Assembly (NCBI GenBank): GCA_963782345.1
Contig: CAWAJF010000007.1
Coordinates: forward strand, 186,001 to 250,000
Direction of reading: 5' to 3'
Length of the DNA stretch: 64,000 nucleotides
Source of the DNA: DASUPK01 sp963782345
GTDB taxonomy: Bacteria > Actinomycetota > Thermoleophilia > Solirubrobacterales > 70-9
The position numbers were made by a program, and so were the translations under genes. Shown here one piece after another: positions 50,555 to 60,036 of this stretch; within the stretch, counting starts at the first letter, position 1; each line of letters starts with the position of its first letter. The notes beneath the pieces were generated by a model. It ran no database searches. It was not told the DNA's origin and saw nothing but the letters and a program-made list of their open reading frames with translations.

Positions 50555-52915
50555 CTAGCCGGTCGGCGTCACCCGGTACGCATCGAAGACAGAGTCGACG
50601 TTGCGCAGGCGGGAGATGCACTGCTTGAGCTGCTCGGTGTCACCCACCTCCAGGACGAAGCGGTTCTTCACCATCGGGTGCTTGGTGGTGCAGCGCGCCT
50701 CCAGGATGTTCAGGCCCGCCTCCGCGAATGTGCGCGATAGGTCCTCGAGGAGGCGGGTTCGGTCCCAGGCATCGACCTGAAGCTCAACGCGGTAGGAGGA
50801 CTCGTTGTCGCCGTCCCAGCTCACCTCGGTGAACCGCTCGGGGGCCTTCTTCAGCGCCGCGACGTTGCGGCAGTCCTCGCGGTGGACCGTGATGCCACGT
50901 CCCAGCGAGACGTATCCGACGATGTCGTCTCCGGGCACCGGGCGGCAGCACTTGGCGAGCCGCACGACGACGTCCTCGATGCCCTTCACCTTGATGCCGA
51001 AGCTGGTGGCCTCGCGGGTGCGCCGGCGAGCCTCGTCGGTTCCCTTGATCAGACCCTCGGCCGGCTGCTCGTCGACGGCCTCGCCGCGCTTCAGGCGCTG
51101 CATCACCTTGTTGGTGACGACCTTCGTCGAGATCTTGGACTGCCCGAGCGCGATGTAGAAGTCGTCCGCCTTGCGGAAGCCCATCTCGCGGATCACGTCG
51201 ACGAGCAGCGGCGACCCGGCGAGCTTCGGGTACGGCAGGCCGCGCTTCTTGAACGCCTGGGCGAGCTGCTCGCGTCCCTCGTGCTCGGCGTCCTCGCGAC
51301 CCTCGCGCTGGAACCAGGCGCGGATCTTGTTTCGCGCCCGGCTGGTGCGGACGAGCTTCAGCCAGTCGCGCGACGGACCACGGCCCTGCTTGGCGGTCAG
51401 GACCTCGACGATGTCGCCGCTGCGCAGCTGGTAGTGGAGCGGGACGATCTTCCCGTTCACCTTCGCCCCCACGCAGCGATGGCCGACATCGGTGTGGATC
51501 GAATAGGCGAAGTCGAGGGGGGTCGAGTCGGCGGCCAGGTTCTTCACCTCTCCCTTCGGCGTGAAGACGAAGACCTCGTCCTCGAAGAGGTCGACCTTCA
51601 GCGCCTCGAGAAAGGCCTTCGGGCCCTGGTCGCGCTCGTTCTCGATCAGCTGGCGCAGCCAGGTCATCTTCTCCTTGCCCGGGTCCGCTCCCGAGGCACC
51701 CTCCTTGTAGATCACGTGGGCGGCGATCCCGTACTCGGCCAACTCGTGCATCTCGGGGGTGCGGATCTGGATCTCGAGCGGACGGCCCTCGGGCCCGATC
51801 ACCGTGGTGTGGAGGGCCTGGTAGGCGTTCGCCTTCGGCATCGCGACGAAGTCCTTGAAGCGGCCGGGCAGCGGCTTCCAGAGCGAGTGCACGATGCCGA
51901 TGGCGCCGTAGCAGTCCTTCACCGAGCCGACCAGGACCCGCATCGCGGTGAGGTCGAAGATCTCGTTGAACTCCCGTCCCTTGCGGGTCATCTTCGTGTA
52001 GATCGAGTAGAAGTGCTTGGCACGGCCTGAGATCTCGGCGTCGATCCCGACCTTCGCCAGTTCCTTGGCGAGGAACGCGCCGGCCTCCTCCACGTAGCGC
52101 TCGCGCTCGGTGCGCTGCTGGGCGACCAGCTCCTTGATCTCGTCGTACTTGCGCGGGTGGAGCGTCGCGAACGAGAGGTCCTCGAGCTCCCACTTCATCG
52201 CGTGGATTCCCAGGCGGTGTGCCAGTGGAGCGAAGATCTCGAGGGTCTCCCGGGCCTTCTCCTGCTGCTTCTGCTTCGGCAGCGCCCCGATCGTGCGCAT
52301 GTTGTGGAGGCGGTCGGCCAGCTTGATCAGGATCACCCTGACGTCGGTGGCCATCGCCACCATCATCTTGCGGTAGTTCTCGGCCTGCCTCTCGTCACGG
52401 CTCTTGAAGGTGATCTCGGTGAGCTTGGTGACGCCGTCGACGAGCTGGGCGATCTCGTCGCCGAAGTCGCTCCGCACCTCCGCGAGGCTGGCGCTGGTGT
52501 CCTCGACCGTGTCGTGGAGCAAGGCTGCGCAGAGCGTCGCGGTGTCGAGCCGAAGCCCCGCGCAGATCCGCGCCACCCCCAGCGGATGGGTGATGAAGTC
52601 CTCACCGGACTTGCGCTCCTGGCCTGCGTGGCTCTCGCAGGCGAAGGCGAAGGCGCGCTCGATCTCCTGGCGGTCGACGGGCTCGGCGGCATCCGACTTG
52701 TGCTCCTCGATCACGGCGAAGAGGTCCCCGAGCAGGGCGCGCTGATCGGGGGTCAGCTCGCGGGTGATCGAGTCGGCGCGCGGCGTGCTCGCGCTGCCGA
52801 CCGGCTCGCCGACGCGCGTGTGGCCCCGGCGATCGGAGTCGCGCAGCGCGCCATCACCGGCGACGGAATCGCCGTTGGTGGTGTCGGTTACGCCTGTGCT
52901 CTTGCTTGCAGGAAT
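50555..52915 (-). CDS. rel: (p)ppGpp synthetase/hydrolase Rel, probable ATT start
   Basis: About 786 residues. It has an HD hydrolase domain (FITHPLGVARI ... ALLHDTVEDT), a synthetase domain (GRAKHFYSIYTKM, EIFDLTAMRVLV, AYQALHTTVIGPEGRPLEIQIRT), a TGS domain (VFTPKGEVKNLAADSTPLDFA in part), a conserved cysteine pair in LAKCCRPVPGD, and a C-terminal ACT domain. It makes and degrades the alarmone. No ATG/GTG/TTG precedes the conserved N-terminus. ATT at 52915 has AGGAGG seven bases upstream and gives a sensible start. A GTG at about residue 73 would cut into the HD domain lead. The gene overlaps recJ by 28 bases. Confidence 0.93.
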   Translation of the reverse strand: MPASKSTGVTDTTNGDSVAGDGALRDSDRRGHTRVGEPVGSASTPRADSITRELTPDQRALLGDLFAVIEEHKSDAAEPVDRQEIERAFAFACESHAGQERKSGEDFITHPLGVARICAGLRLDTATLCAALLHDTVEDTSASLAEVRSDFGDEIAQLVDGVTKLTEITFKSRDERQAENYRKMMVAMATDVRVILIKLADRLHNMRTIGALPKQKQQEKARETLEIFAPLAHRLGIHAMKWELEDLSFATLHPRKYDEIKELVAQQRTERERYVEEAGAFLAKELAKVGIDAEISGRAKHFYSIYTKMTRKGREFNEIFDLTAMRVLVGSVKDCYGAIGIVHSLWKPLPGRFKDFVAMPKANAYQALHTTVIGPEGRPLEIQIRTPEMHELAEYGIAAHVIYKEGASGADPGKEKMTWLRQLIENERDQGPKAFLEALKVDLFEDEVFVFTPKGEVKNLAADSTPLDFAYSIHTDVGHRCVGAKVNGKIVPLHYQLRSGDIVEVLTAKQGRGPSRDWLKLVRTSRARNKIRAWFQREGREDAEHEGREQLAQAFKKRGLPYPKLAGSPLLVDVIREMGFRKADDFYIALGQSKISTKVVTNKVMQRLKRGEAVDEQPAEGLIKGTDEARRRTREATSFGIKVKGIEDVVVRLAKCCRPVPGDDIVGYVSLGRGITVHREDCRNVAALKKAPERFTEVSWDGDNESSYRVELQVDAWDRTRLLEDLSRTFAEAGLNILEARCTTKHPMVKNRFVLEVGDTEQLKQCISRLRNVDSVFDAYRVTPTG

Positions 52916-55542
52916 CGGATGGCCTCCTGGTGTCTGACGCCACAGGCCCCGTAGGCCCGGGATCGCGCCAGATCGGTCCTCTCCGAGGATAAAACCCGCA
53001 GCGCGGGGGTGGCGCGATCGGGCTTCCATTCGCACAATCCGAGCTCGCAGAGAACCTGCACGCAGCGGGCGGCGCTCTCCGGCGTTCGCCCGTAATCGGA
53101 GGCGCCGGCGAGGACCGAGCGCAGAGCTGCGCCCCCGGACTCTCCCCCGGCCGCGGCGAGCGCCCGCCAGATCTCCGCGATCGCCCCGCGCAAGTCCCAC
53201 TCCCTGCCGAGGAGGCGCTCGGTGAGCTGGAGCTCCGCCGGCCCCCAGGCGAGATGGAGGAAGCCGTGGGACTCCGGATCGGCCCAGGCCAGGCCCTCCA
53301 CCGCTTCGCTCGGTGCCGGATCGATCACGACCACGTGGCGAAAGCCCCGGGGGGCCTCCGGCCGCAACGCGACCACGGCCCAGTCGACCAGGACCAGGCC
53401 GGCTCCGGCATCGGAGGAGGTGCTCAGGGCGGAGTCGAGGGACTCGGCTCCACACCGGCAGCAGGCGATGCGCGGGAGGGCGGCGCCGAAGCGCCGCGGA
53501 TCGGCCGCCGCGGAGGCGAGCTTCGCGCGCCGGCCTGCATCAGCGCAGATTGCCAGCACCGACTCGCCGCTCGAGATCAGCTCGGCCAGGGACGCGACGG
53601 CCGCGCCGCCGCGGCGGTCGACCTGCTCTCGCCGGGCTCCCTCAGGGGCGCGGACGTCCAAGAGGCCGCCGGGCCGCCCCCCGGCGACGCGCGCGAGCTC
53701 GCGCTCGAGCCGACTCCAGAAGTCGTCGTCCGGGGCCGGGCAGCCGTCCCCGCAGGCGCCGCCCTCCTCCCCCTCGGTTCCGTCGAGCGGATAGAGCTCT
53801 CGCACGACGACACGCGGCTGCTCCGCGCCGTTCCAGCGATCGACCTCCAGCTCAACGGAGAGATCGAGAGCCTGGTTCTCCCGGTTGGTGATCTCACCAT
53901 TCATCCCGAACGCCACACCGGCGGCGCGTCCGGCTCCGCTCTCGAGCTGGAAGCGGGAATGCTTGCCCTCCTCGCCGAGCGGCCGCACCTCTCGCAGCCG
54001 TCCCGATGGGACCAACAGCCGGGGGCCGGGATTTCCCATCCCGAAGGGACCGAGGCTCTCCAGCTGGCGGGCGAGGTCCATGCCGATCCCCTCGCGGCCC
54101 ACGCCGACCAGGGCGTCGAGGCGCTCGGAGCGGACGAGGTCGCCCGGTTCGATCTGCGAGGCGGTGTGCTCGAGGAAGGCCGCGCGGAACGTGTCGAGGC
54201 GGGTGGCGTCGAGCTCCAGGCCGGCGGCGGCTCGGTGACCGCCGTAGCGGGTGAGGTGCTCAGCGGTCGCGTCAAGGGCGGCCACCAGGTCGAACCCGGG
54301 GATGCTCCGGGCCGATCCCTTGGCCCGGCCACCCTCCACCGAGAGCAGGATGGTGGGCCGGAAATGACGCTCGACCATGCGGGAGGCCGCGATGCCGACG
54401 ACCCCGGGATGCCAGCCCTCACCGGCCAGGACCAGGGCGGGGGCTTCCGCCAGGGACGCCGGCAGCTCAGAGCGGGCGCGCTCCGCCCCCTCCACCACCT
54501 TCCGCTCCGCCCAGCGGCGCTCCGCGTTGGCGCGATCGAGCTCGGCTGCGATCGCGCTGGCCCGGTCGGGATCGTCGGTGAGCATCAGCTCGACTCCTGC
54601 GTCGGCGCGGTAGAGACGGCCGGCGGCGTTGATCCGCGGGGCGAGGCGGAAGCCGAGCGCGCCTGCGTCGACGCTCTCCGGGTCGACCGAGGCGGCCGCC
54701 ATCAGGGCGCGCAGGCCGACGCGCGGGCTGTCCCGGAAGAGGCGGAGGCCCTCGCGGACGAGGCGGCGGTTCTCGCCGACCAGCGGAACCATGTCCGCGA
54801 CGGTGGCGAGGGCGACGAGGTCGAGGTCGGCCACCCGCACATCACGGGTCGCGCTGTCGCGCGCCCTCGCATCACGCCTCCCCCCCGCTGTCTCCACGGC
54901 GCCCCGCCCCGCGGCATCGCAGAGCGCGGTGGCGAGCTTGTGGGCGACGCCGGCCGCGCAGAGGCCCTCGAAGGGGTAGTTGGAGACCACGGGGTGGATC
55001 ACCGGGCAGTCCGGGAGCCGCTCGCCGGGCAGGTGATGATCGGTGACGATCACCTGGATCCCCGCGGCACGCGCCGCCGCCACTTCCTCGACCGAGCCGA
55101 TCCCGCAGTCGACGGTGACGACGAGCTCGGTTCCGCGCCGCCGCAGCTCCTCCACGCTCGCCATCGTCAGCCCGTAGCCGTCCGAGAGCCGGTCTGGGAT
55201 CAACCAGTCGCACTCGGCGCCAAGGGAGCGAAGCCTGGAGACGAGGATCGCCGTCGAGGTCACGCCGTCGACGTCGTAGTCGCCGTGGATGGTGATCCGA
55301 CCGGGGCCCCGTGCCACCGAGAGGATCTGCTCGCAGACCTCCTCCATGCCCCGGAACTCGGTGGGCTCATGGGACTCGCGCGCCTCGAGGAAGCGACGGG
55401 CCGCGTCCACCGTGCGATAGCCGCGCCGGACCAGCGTCACGGCGACGGGCTCGGCGAGCTTCAGCTCCGCCGCGAGCCGCCGGACCTCCCCGTAGTCGTA
55501 CGGGTCAGCCTGAAAGGCGCGGGCGGGTCCTGCCGAGGGCAT
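52888..55542 (-). CDS. recJ: RecJ single-strand DNA exonuclease with long C-terminal extension
   Basis: 884 residues. The DHH domain has ITIHGDYDVDGVTSTAIL, VTVDCGIGS, IVTDHHLPGE and ATVADMVPL. The DHHA1 part has GEGWHPGVVGIAASR, KGSARSIPGFDL and YGGHRAAAGLEL, followed by an OB-like domain to about 570. A further 300 residues hold a Cys-containing spacer (GGACGDGCPAPDD) and a Rossmann-like region with ARIACC-type cysteines (RIACCRCGAE), unlike E. coli RecJ. An Ala/Arg insertion lies near 210-230. It degrades ssDNA 5' to 3' in recombination and repair. Confidence 0.93.
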   Translation of the reverse strand: MPSAGPARAFQADPYDYGEVRRLAAELKLAEPVAVTLVRRGYRTVDAARRFLEARESHEPTEFRGMEEVCEQILSVARGPGRITIHGDYDVDGVTSTAILVSRLRSLGAECDWLIPDRLSDGYGLTMASVEELRRRGTELVVTVDCGIGSVEEVAAARAAGIQVIVTDHHLPGERLPDCPVIHPVVSNYPFEGLCAAGVAHKLATALCDAAGRGAVETAGGRRDARARDSATRDVRVADLDLVALATVADMVPLVGENRRLVREGLRLFRDSPRVGLRALMAAASVDPESVDAGALGFRLAPRINAAGRLYRADAGVELMLTDDPDRASAIAAELDRANAERRWAERKVVEGAERARSELPASLAEAPALVLAGEGWHPGVVGIAASRMVERHFRPTILLSVEGGRAKGSARSIPGFDLVAALDATAEHLTRYGGHRAAAGLELDATRLDTFRAAFLEHTASQIEPGDLVRSERLDALVGVGREGIGMDLARQLESLGPFGMGNPGPRLLVPSGRLREVRPLGEEGKHSRFQLESGAGRAAGVAFGMNGEITNRENQALDLSVELEVDRWNGAEQPRVVVRELYPLDGTEGEEGGACGDGCPAPDDDFWSRLERELARVAGGRPGGLLDVRAPEGARREQVDRRGGAAVASLAELISSGESVLAICADAGRRAKLASAAADPRRFGAALPRIACCRCGAESLDSALSTSSDAGAGLVLVDWAVVALRPEAPRGFRHVVVIDPAPSEAVEGLAWADPESHGFLHLAWGPAELQLTERLLGREWDLRGAIAEIWRALAAAGGESGGAALRSVLAGASDYGRTPESAARCVQVLCELGLCEWKPDRATPALRVLSSERTDLARSRAYGACGVRHQEAIRFLQARAQA

Positions 55543-55583
55543 CCACCCATCTTGAGTTCGGCCCCCGACGGAACCGGCCCGGT

Positions 55584-56543
55584 CTAGGGCTGTCGGCAGC
55601 CCACCGTGCTCTGGTCGAGCCTTGTGCCGTCCTCACCGACGAAGGTGAGGATGGCGCGGCCCGGGCGCAGCTTCATGCGGAGGGCGCCGTGATGGCTGTC
55701 GTCGGCGAATGCCAGGCGCGGGTCCCGCCGGTTGACCGGATACAGCTCGTTTCCGCCGGCGCCGTCGACGTAGGGGGTGATGCCGCCGACCGGCCTCAGG
55801 CGCTGCATGTCGTGGTCGTGACCGGCGAGGACGATCGAGGCATGGCCCTCGAGCTCTCCGAAGATCCCCCGCAGCGCGCTCAGGTCGCCGTGCAGGCCGG
55901 CGCTGAAGACCGGGTGGTGCATGAAGGCGATCCGGCAGGTCCCGTAGCGCGGCGTCCGGTCGATCTTGGCTCTGAGCCAGGCGAGCTGATCTGACGACGT
56001 CGGGACGTTCGAGTTGAGGCTGATCAGCTGCCAGCCCGACGCGGCGAATGCGTACCAGAGGGGCGGCGGCGCGCCGCGCGCAGCGGTCCAGTAGGGGACG
56101 TAGCCGGTGACGACGTTCGGCCACTCGTGGTTGCCGATCGTCGGGGCGGTGATGGCGTTGAACCGTCCATACGCCGGGCTGTAGTTGTTCTGAAAGTCGC
56201 CGGCGGTTCCCGCCTCATAGACGTCGCCGAGGTAGAGCAGCCGGTCGACCCGCTGTGCGCCAACCATCGCCGCCACGGCCCGGCTGTCGGCGCCGCCATC
56301 GGCCCCGTCGCCGATCGCCCAGATGACCGAGACCCGTTTGCGCCGCGAACGCATCCATGAATGCCCGCCGCCGCGGGGACCGAGGTACGGGGAGTGAGCC
56401 GTCGCTCCGGCCGTCCCGCCGTCGGCGTTCGAGCCATCGTCGTGGACAACTCCGACGACGAGAACGAGCGCAGCGGCAGCGGCAAGGACCGCGAGGCGCG
56501 CCGCCATCGGCATCCGCTCGATTCGCTTGAGGAGGTCGCTCAC
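55584..56543 (-). CDS. Membrane-anchored metallophosphoesterase
   Basis: 319 residues with a GTG start (an ATG at residue 11 is possible). One N-terminal membrane segment (RLAVLAAAAALVLVVGVV) is followed by an exposed domain with the purple-acid-phosphatase-like motifs IGDGADGG, LYLGDVYEAG (GDxxY), PTIGNHEW, AFMHHPVFS and LAGHDHDMQRL. All metal ligands seem present. It is likely an extracytoplasmic phosphatase or phosphodiesterase. It sits between recJ (42 bases) and a small membrane-protein gene; the 168 bases upstream contain nothing recognisable. Confidence 0.88.
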   Translation of the reverse strand: MSDLLKRIERMPMAARLAVLAAAAALVLVVGVVHDDGSNADGGTAGATAHSPYLGPRGGGHSWMRSRRKRVSVIWAIGDGADGGADSRAVAAMVGAQRVDRLLYLGDVYEAGTAGDFQNNYSPAYGRFNAITAPTIGNHEWPNVVTGYVPYWTAARGAPPPLWYAFAASGWQLISLNSNVPTSSDQLAWLRAKIDRTPRYGTCRIAFMHHPVFSAGLHGDLSALRGIFGELEGHASIVLAGHDHDMQRLRPVGGITPYVDGAGGNELYPVNRRDPRLAFADDSHHGALRMKLRPGRAILTFVGEDGTRLDQSTVGCRQP

Positions 56544-56711
56544 CTGTCCAACATAGGCGCCATTCGCCCGCGAGTGGTACGGGCGACCGCCCGGGCGTCG
56601 TCCTCGACCTGGCGCCGGGTGAACCGAAGCACCGACTAGCCCAGGATGCTCAGCCGCGCGTCGCGGGCGCGGTCCGCTTCGAAGGCGGAGCGTGTTCAGG
56701 CCGGGGAGAGG

Positions 56712-56984
56712 CTAGAGCCGCTCGGCCTCTACGCCGGCGCGCACGCCCATCGCATAGACGATGGCGAGGCCGATCACGGTGCCCGGCACGGCGTAGAGCG
56801 CCGTCGCCAGGTCGGTGTCGCCGATGCCGTTGCCCAGGACGATCTGCGCAATCGCCCCGCTCACCATCGCTCCGGCGGCGGCGCCCAGGAACGCGCCCAC
56901 GATGCCACCGCGGAACCGATCGGGGACGAAGACCGTGAAGTGCCAGAGCGCGACGCCCATCGTGAACCAGACCAATGCGGCCAT
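56712..56984 (-). CDS. Small three-helix membrane protein
   Basis: 90 residues, mostly hydrophobic: LVWFTMGVALWHFTVFV, then GGIVGAFLGAAAGAMVSGAIAQIVLG with small-residue packing, then LYAVPGTVIGLAIVYAMGV, ending in a charged VRAGVEAERL. No family is recognised. The ATG overlaps the secDF stop by one base (TAATG), so it is translated with SecDF. That suggests a membrane-protein partner, but nothing more can be said. Confidence 0.75.
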   Translation of the reverse strand: MAALVWFTMGVALWHFTVFVPDRFRGGIVGAFLGAAAGAMVSGAIAQIVLGNGIGDTDLATALYAVPGTVIGLAIVYAMGVRAGVEAERL

Positions 56985-59932
56985 TACCTGTTCCTCCCGT
57001 GCTTTCGGCGCCGCTTCTGCTTGCGGCCGCCCGACTGCTCGCGCACCCGGCGGAGGGCCGCGGCGCTCGCCTCGCTGAGTTCGGGTCGCTCTCCCTCGGC
57101 GCTGCCGTTGCCTCCCGTGGGGGCCTTGCCGTCACCCCCATCGGACGGGGAGCCGCCTTCCTCGGGCGGACCGACCGGTGCGGCCGGCTCGGGCGGCGCG
57201 GGGGCCGGCGGCGGCGCCACCGGTCCCGGCGGCTCGGGCACGACGCCCGGTACCTGGGAGCGGCTGGGGGCCGGAGCGGCGGGCACCGGTGTCTCCGCCT
57301 GTACGGGCTCCGCGGGCCCGCCGTCGACCCGCGCCACCACGTTCTCCTCCGGGAAGGCCGGGACCACACCCCCCATTTGCTCCTCGATCCGCTCACGGCG
57401 CCGGCGGTAGGCGGGCTCGCGCTCCTTCCAGTGGGTGAGGACAGGCGATGCGATGAAGATCGACGAATACGTACCCGAGGCGAGGCCGACCATCATCGCG
57501 AACGCGAAGTCCTTCAGCGTGGCGCCGCCGAAGATGAAGAGCACCGTCACCAGGAAGACACTCGACAGACCGGTGATCAGCGACCGGGTGAGAACCTCGC
57601 TCATCGAGCGGTTGACGATCTGGGAGAAGGTCGCGCGCGGCAACCGCGGCACATTCTCACGCACCCGGTCGAACACGATGACCGTGTCGTAGAGCGAGTA
57701 CCCGAGAATGGTCAGGAAAGCGGCGACGGTGCCGCTGGTCACCTCCCTCCCCGTCAGCGAATACACGCCTCCCGTGATCAGGACGTCGTGCAGGAGGGCG
57801 ATGATCACCGGCACGGCGTACTTCGGCTCGAACCGGAACGCGACATAGGCGCAGATCACAAGCAGGGAGAAGATGATCGCCTCGATCGCGCTGTTTGCCA
57901 CCTGCTGCCCGAAGGTCGGCCCGACGGTGGTCGCGTTGAAGCCGTTGGGGACGATGCCGTACTTCTGCTGCAGGGCGGGCTGGATCTTCTGAACCTCAGT
58001 CGGGGTCGACTCGGAATCGATCTCGATGACGTTGGTGCCCAGCTGCTTGTTGGTCGCCTTCGTGACCTGGGCGTTGCTGATCCCGACGCCGTCCAGCGTC
58101 GTGCGGATCTCGTCAACCGTCACGGCCTTCTGCAGGCCGACCGTCACGCGGCTGCCGCCCTTGAAGTCGATGCCGAGGTTGAGCTGCTTCGTGGCAAAGG
58201 AGATCGCGCCGATCAGCAGGATGACGCCGGAGATCGAGAAGAAGATCCGGCTCGCCCGGGTGAAGTCGAACTTCCACTTGAAGCGCGCCTCCCGCGCGCC
58301 GAGGACGGTCGGCGAGCGCAGAAAGCGGGCGCGGCCGAACAGCCCGAGGAAGGCCTGGGTGAAGACCACCGCGGTGAACAGCGAGGCGATCGTCCCAACG
58401 CCCAGGGTGAAGGCGAATCCCTTCACGTTCGAGGTCGCGAGCGCGAACAGGATGAACGCCGTGATCAGCGTGATCACGTTCGCGTCGATGATCGTCGCGA
58501 TGCCGCGCTTGTAGCCGGCGGAGATCGCGCTCAACATCGACTTGCCGCCGCGCGCCTCTTCCTTGATCCGCTCGAAGATGACGATGTTGGCGTCGGCCGC
58601 CACCCCGATCGTCAGGATCAACCCGGCTATGCCCGGCAGGGTCAGGGTGATCGGGATCAGCTTGATCAGGGCGAAGAAGAGCACGCCGTAGATCGCCAGC
58701 CCGACGACGGCGACGAAGCCCAGGAAGCGGTAGTAGACGAGCAGGAAGATGCAGACGAGCAGCAGTCCGACGATCCCGGCCTTCAGACCCTGGTCGAGCG
58801 CCTGCTGCCCGAGCGTCGCCGAGACCGTGGAGCTCGAGATCGGCGTCAGCGTGATCGGCAGCGCTCCGATCTGGAGGATCTCGGCGAGGTCCGTCGACTC
58901 CTGCTGGCTGAGGCCGTTGATCTCGGCCCCGGTTCGGCCGTCGATCCCGTTCGGGTTGTCGACGAAGTTGACGATCGGGCGGGACTTGATCTGCTGGTCC
59001 AGGACGACCGCGAAGTGGCCGGAGTACTGATCGGCGGCCTGTGAGTTGCCGGCGATGCCGGGCGGGGCATTCTGCAAGCCGCGCTGGGCGATCGCCTTGG
59101 TGACCGAGGAGAACTCTTCGCGCCCCTTCCCGGTGAAGCTGAAGGTGACGTCGGGCTGGTTGAACTGGTCGTAGTTCGCCTTCGGATCGGTGATGTCGGT
59201 TCCAGAGAGCGACGGTCGATCCCGGATCACGAACCAGCTCGCGTCCGGGCTGTTCGGATCGGAAACCTGAGTCTGTCCCGGATCCGGCTCCTTCTGAACG
59301 ACGAGCGTGCCCTGTGGCACCGTGAGGATCTCGCTGTTCGGTGGCTGCTTCTGACCCGGCTGCTCTGAGAAGAGGTCCTGCTTCGTGTCCGACGGGCCGG
59401 CGATATAGGCGTGGGTCTGCGAGTTGAAGAGGTAGTAGCGAGGCCCCGTCGTGGTGCACTTGTTCTGGAAGCACTCCGGCTTCTGCTTGGAGGCGACCTT
59501 GACCGCATCGAAGTAGCGGTCGAACGACGACTCGCTGGGCGCCACGTTCGTCTTCGCCGGATTCGGGATGACGTTCGGCTCCCAGTCGTAGAAGTAGAGC
59601 TGGGCCGTTTGGCCGACCTCCTTGCTGGCCTGGGAGGCGTTCGACACGTCGGGAAGCCCGATCCGGATGGAGTCCGATCCGATCCGCGAGATCTCCGGCT
59701 CCGACACACCGAGGGCGTCGGTCCGCTTTCGGATGATCTCGATCGCGCGGTCCATGTCGGCGCCGCTGATCGTCGGGTTCTGCGGCGTCGGCCGTCCCTG
59801 GAAGATCAGCTCGGTGCCGCCCTTCAGATCGAGCCCGAGGGTCGTCTTCTTCGTGGCGATGACGATCGCGGATCCCACGATCAACAGCGCCACGAAGGCG
59901 AGGATGAAGAGGTTGCGACGGCGGTTGCTCAC
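56984..59932 (-). CDS. secDF: Fused protein translocase subunit SecDF
   Basis: 982 residues with a GTG start. The SecD half has LGLDLKGGTELIFQ near residue 35, a large periplasmic domain, ISSSTVSATLGQQAL and the membrane motif LILTIGVAADANIVIFERIKEE in part. The SecF half begins near residue 560 with LGIDFKGGSRVTV and has ILGYSLYDTVIVFDRVREN. Twelve membrane helices are expected. The last 140 residues are a Pro/Ala/Gly/Glu-rich cytoplasmic tail ending in a basic patch. SecDF uses the proton gradient to pull exported proteins across. Fusion of D and F is common in Firmicutes but less so in Actinobacteria. Confidence 0.95.
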   Translation of the reverse strand: MSNRRRNLFILAFVALLIVGSAIVIATKKTTLGLDLKGGTELIFQGRPTPQNPTISGADMDRAIEIIRKRTDALGVSEPEISRIGSDSIRIGLPDVSNASQASKEVGQTAQLYFYDWEPNVIPNPAKTNVAPSESSFDRYFDAVKVASKQKPECFQNKCTTTGPRYYLFNSQTHAYIAGPSDTKQDLFSEQPGQKQPPNSEILTVPQGTLVVQKEPDPGQTQVSDPNSPDASWFVIRDRPSLSGTDITDPKANYDQFNQPDVTFSFTGKGREEFSSVTKAIAQRGLQNAPPGIAGNSQAADQYSGHFAVVLDQQIKSRPIVNFVDNPNGIDGRTGAEINGLSQQESTDLAEILQIGALPITLTPISSSTVSATLGQQALDQGLKAGIVGLLLVCIFLLVYYRFLGFVAVVGLAIYGVLFFALIKLIPITLTLPGIAGLILTIGVAADANIVIFERIKEEARGGKSMLSAISAGYKRGIATIIDANVITLITAFILFALATSNVKGFAFTLGVGTIASLFTAVVFTQAFLGLFGRARFLRSPTVLGAREARFKWKFDFTRASRIFFSISGVILLIGAISFATKQLNLGIDFKGGSRVTVGLQKAVTVDEIRTTLDGVGISNAQVTKATNKQLGTNVIEIDSESTPTEVQKIQPALQQKYGIVPNGFNATTVGPTFGQQVANSAIEAIIFSLLVICAYVAFRFEPKYAVPVIIALLHDVLITGGVYSLTGREVTSGTVAAFLTILGYSLYDTVIVFDRVRENVPRLPRATFSQIVNRSMSEVLTRSLITGLSSVFLVTVLFIFGGATLKDFAFAMMVGLASGTYSSIFIASPVLTHWKEREPAYRRRRERIEEQMGGVVPAFPEENVVARVDGGPAEPVQAETPVPAAPAPSRSQVPGVVPEPPGPVAPPPAPAPPEPAAPVGPPEEGGSPSDGGDGKAPTGGNGSAEGERPELSEASAAALRRVREQSGGRKQKRRRKHGRNR

Positions 59933-60036
59933 GGTGTTGAGTTGATCACGCTAGCGGTCTGGGGCGGCGTTCCGGCCTCCATTGCAACACAGCAAGAGGC
60001 CAACACATGCGGCGGCCACCAAACCCGCGGCCGAAC

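Noticed and set aside
52915..53455. Upstream extension of the rel frame to 53455
   Set aside because: The extra 180 codons overlap recJ in another frame and have shadow composition; the Shine-Dalgarno at 52923-52928 supports a start at 52915.
56544..56711. Possible gene between the metallophosphoesterase and the small membrane protein
   Set aside because: 168 bases with no start plus ribosome binding site combination and no recognisable motif on either strand.
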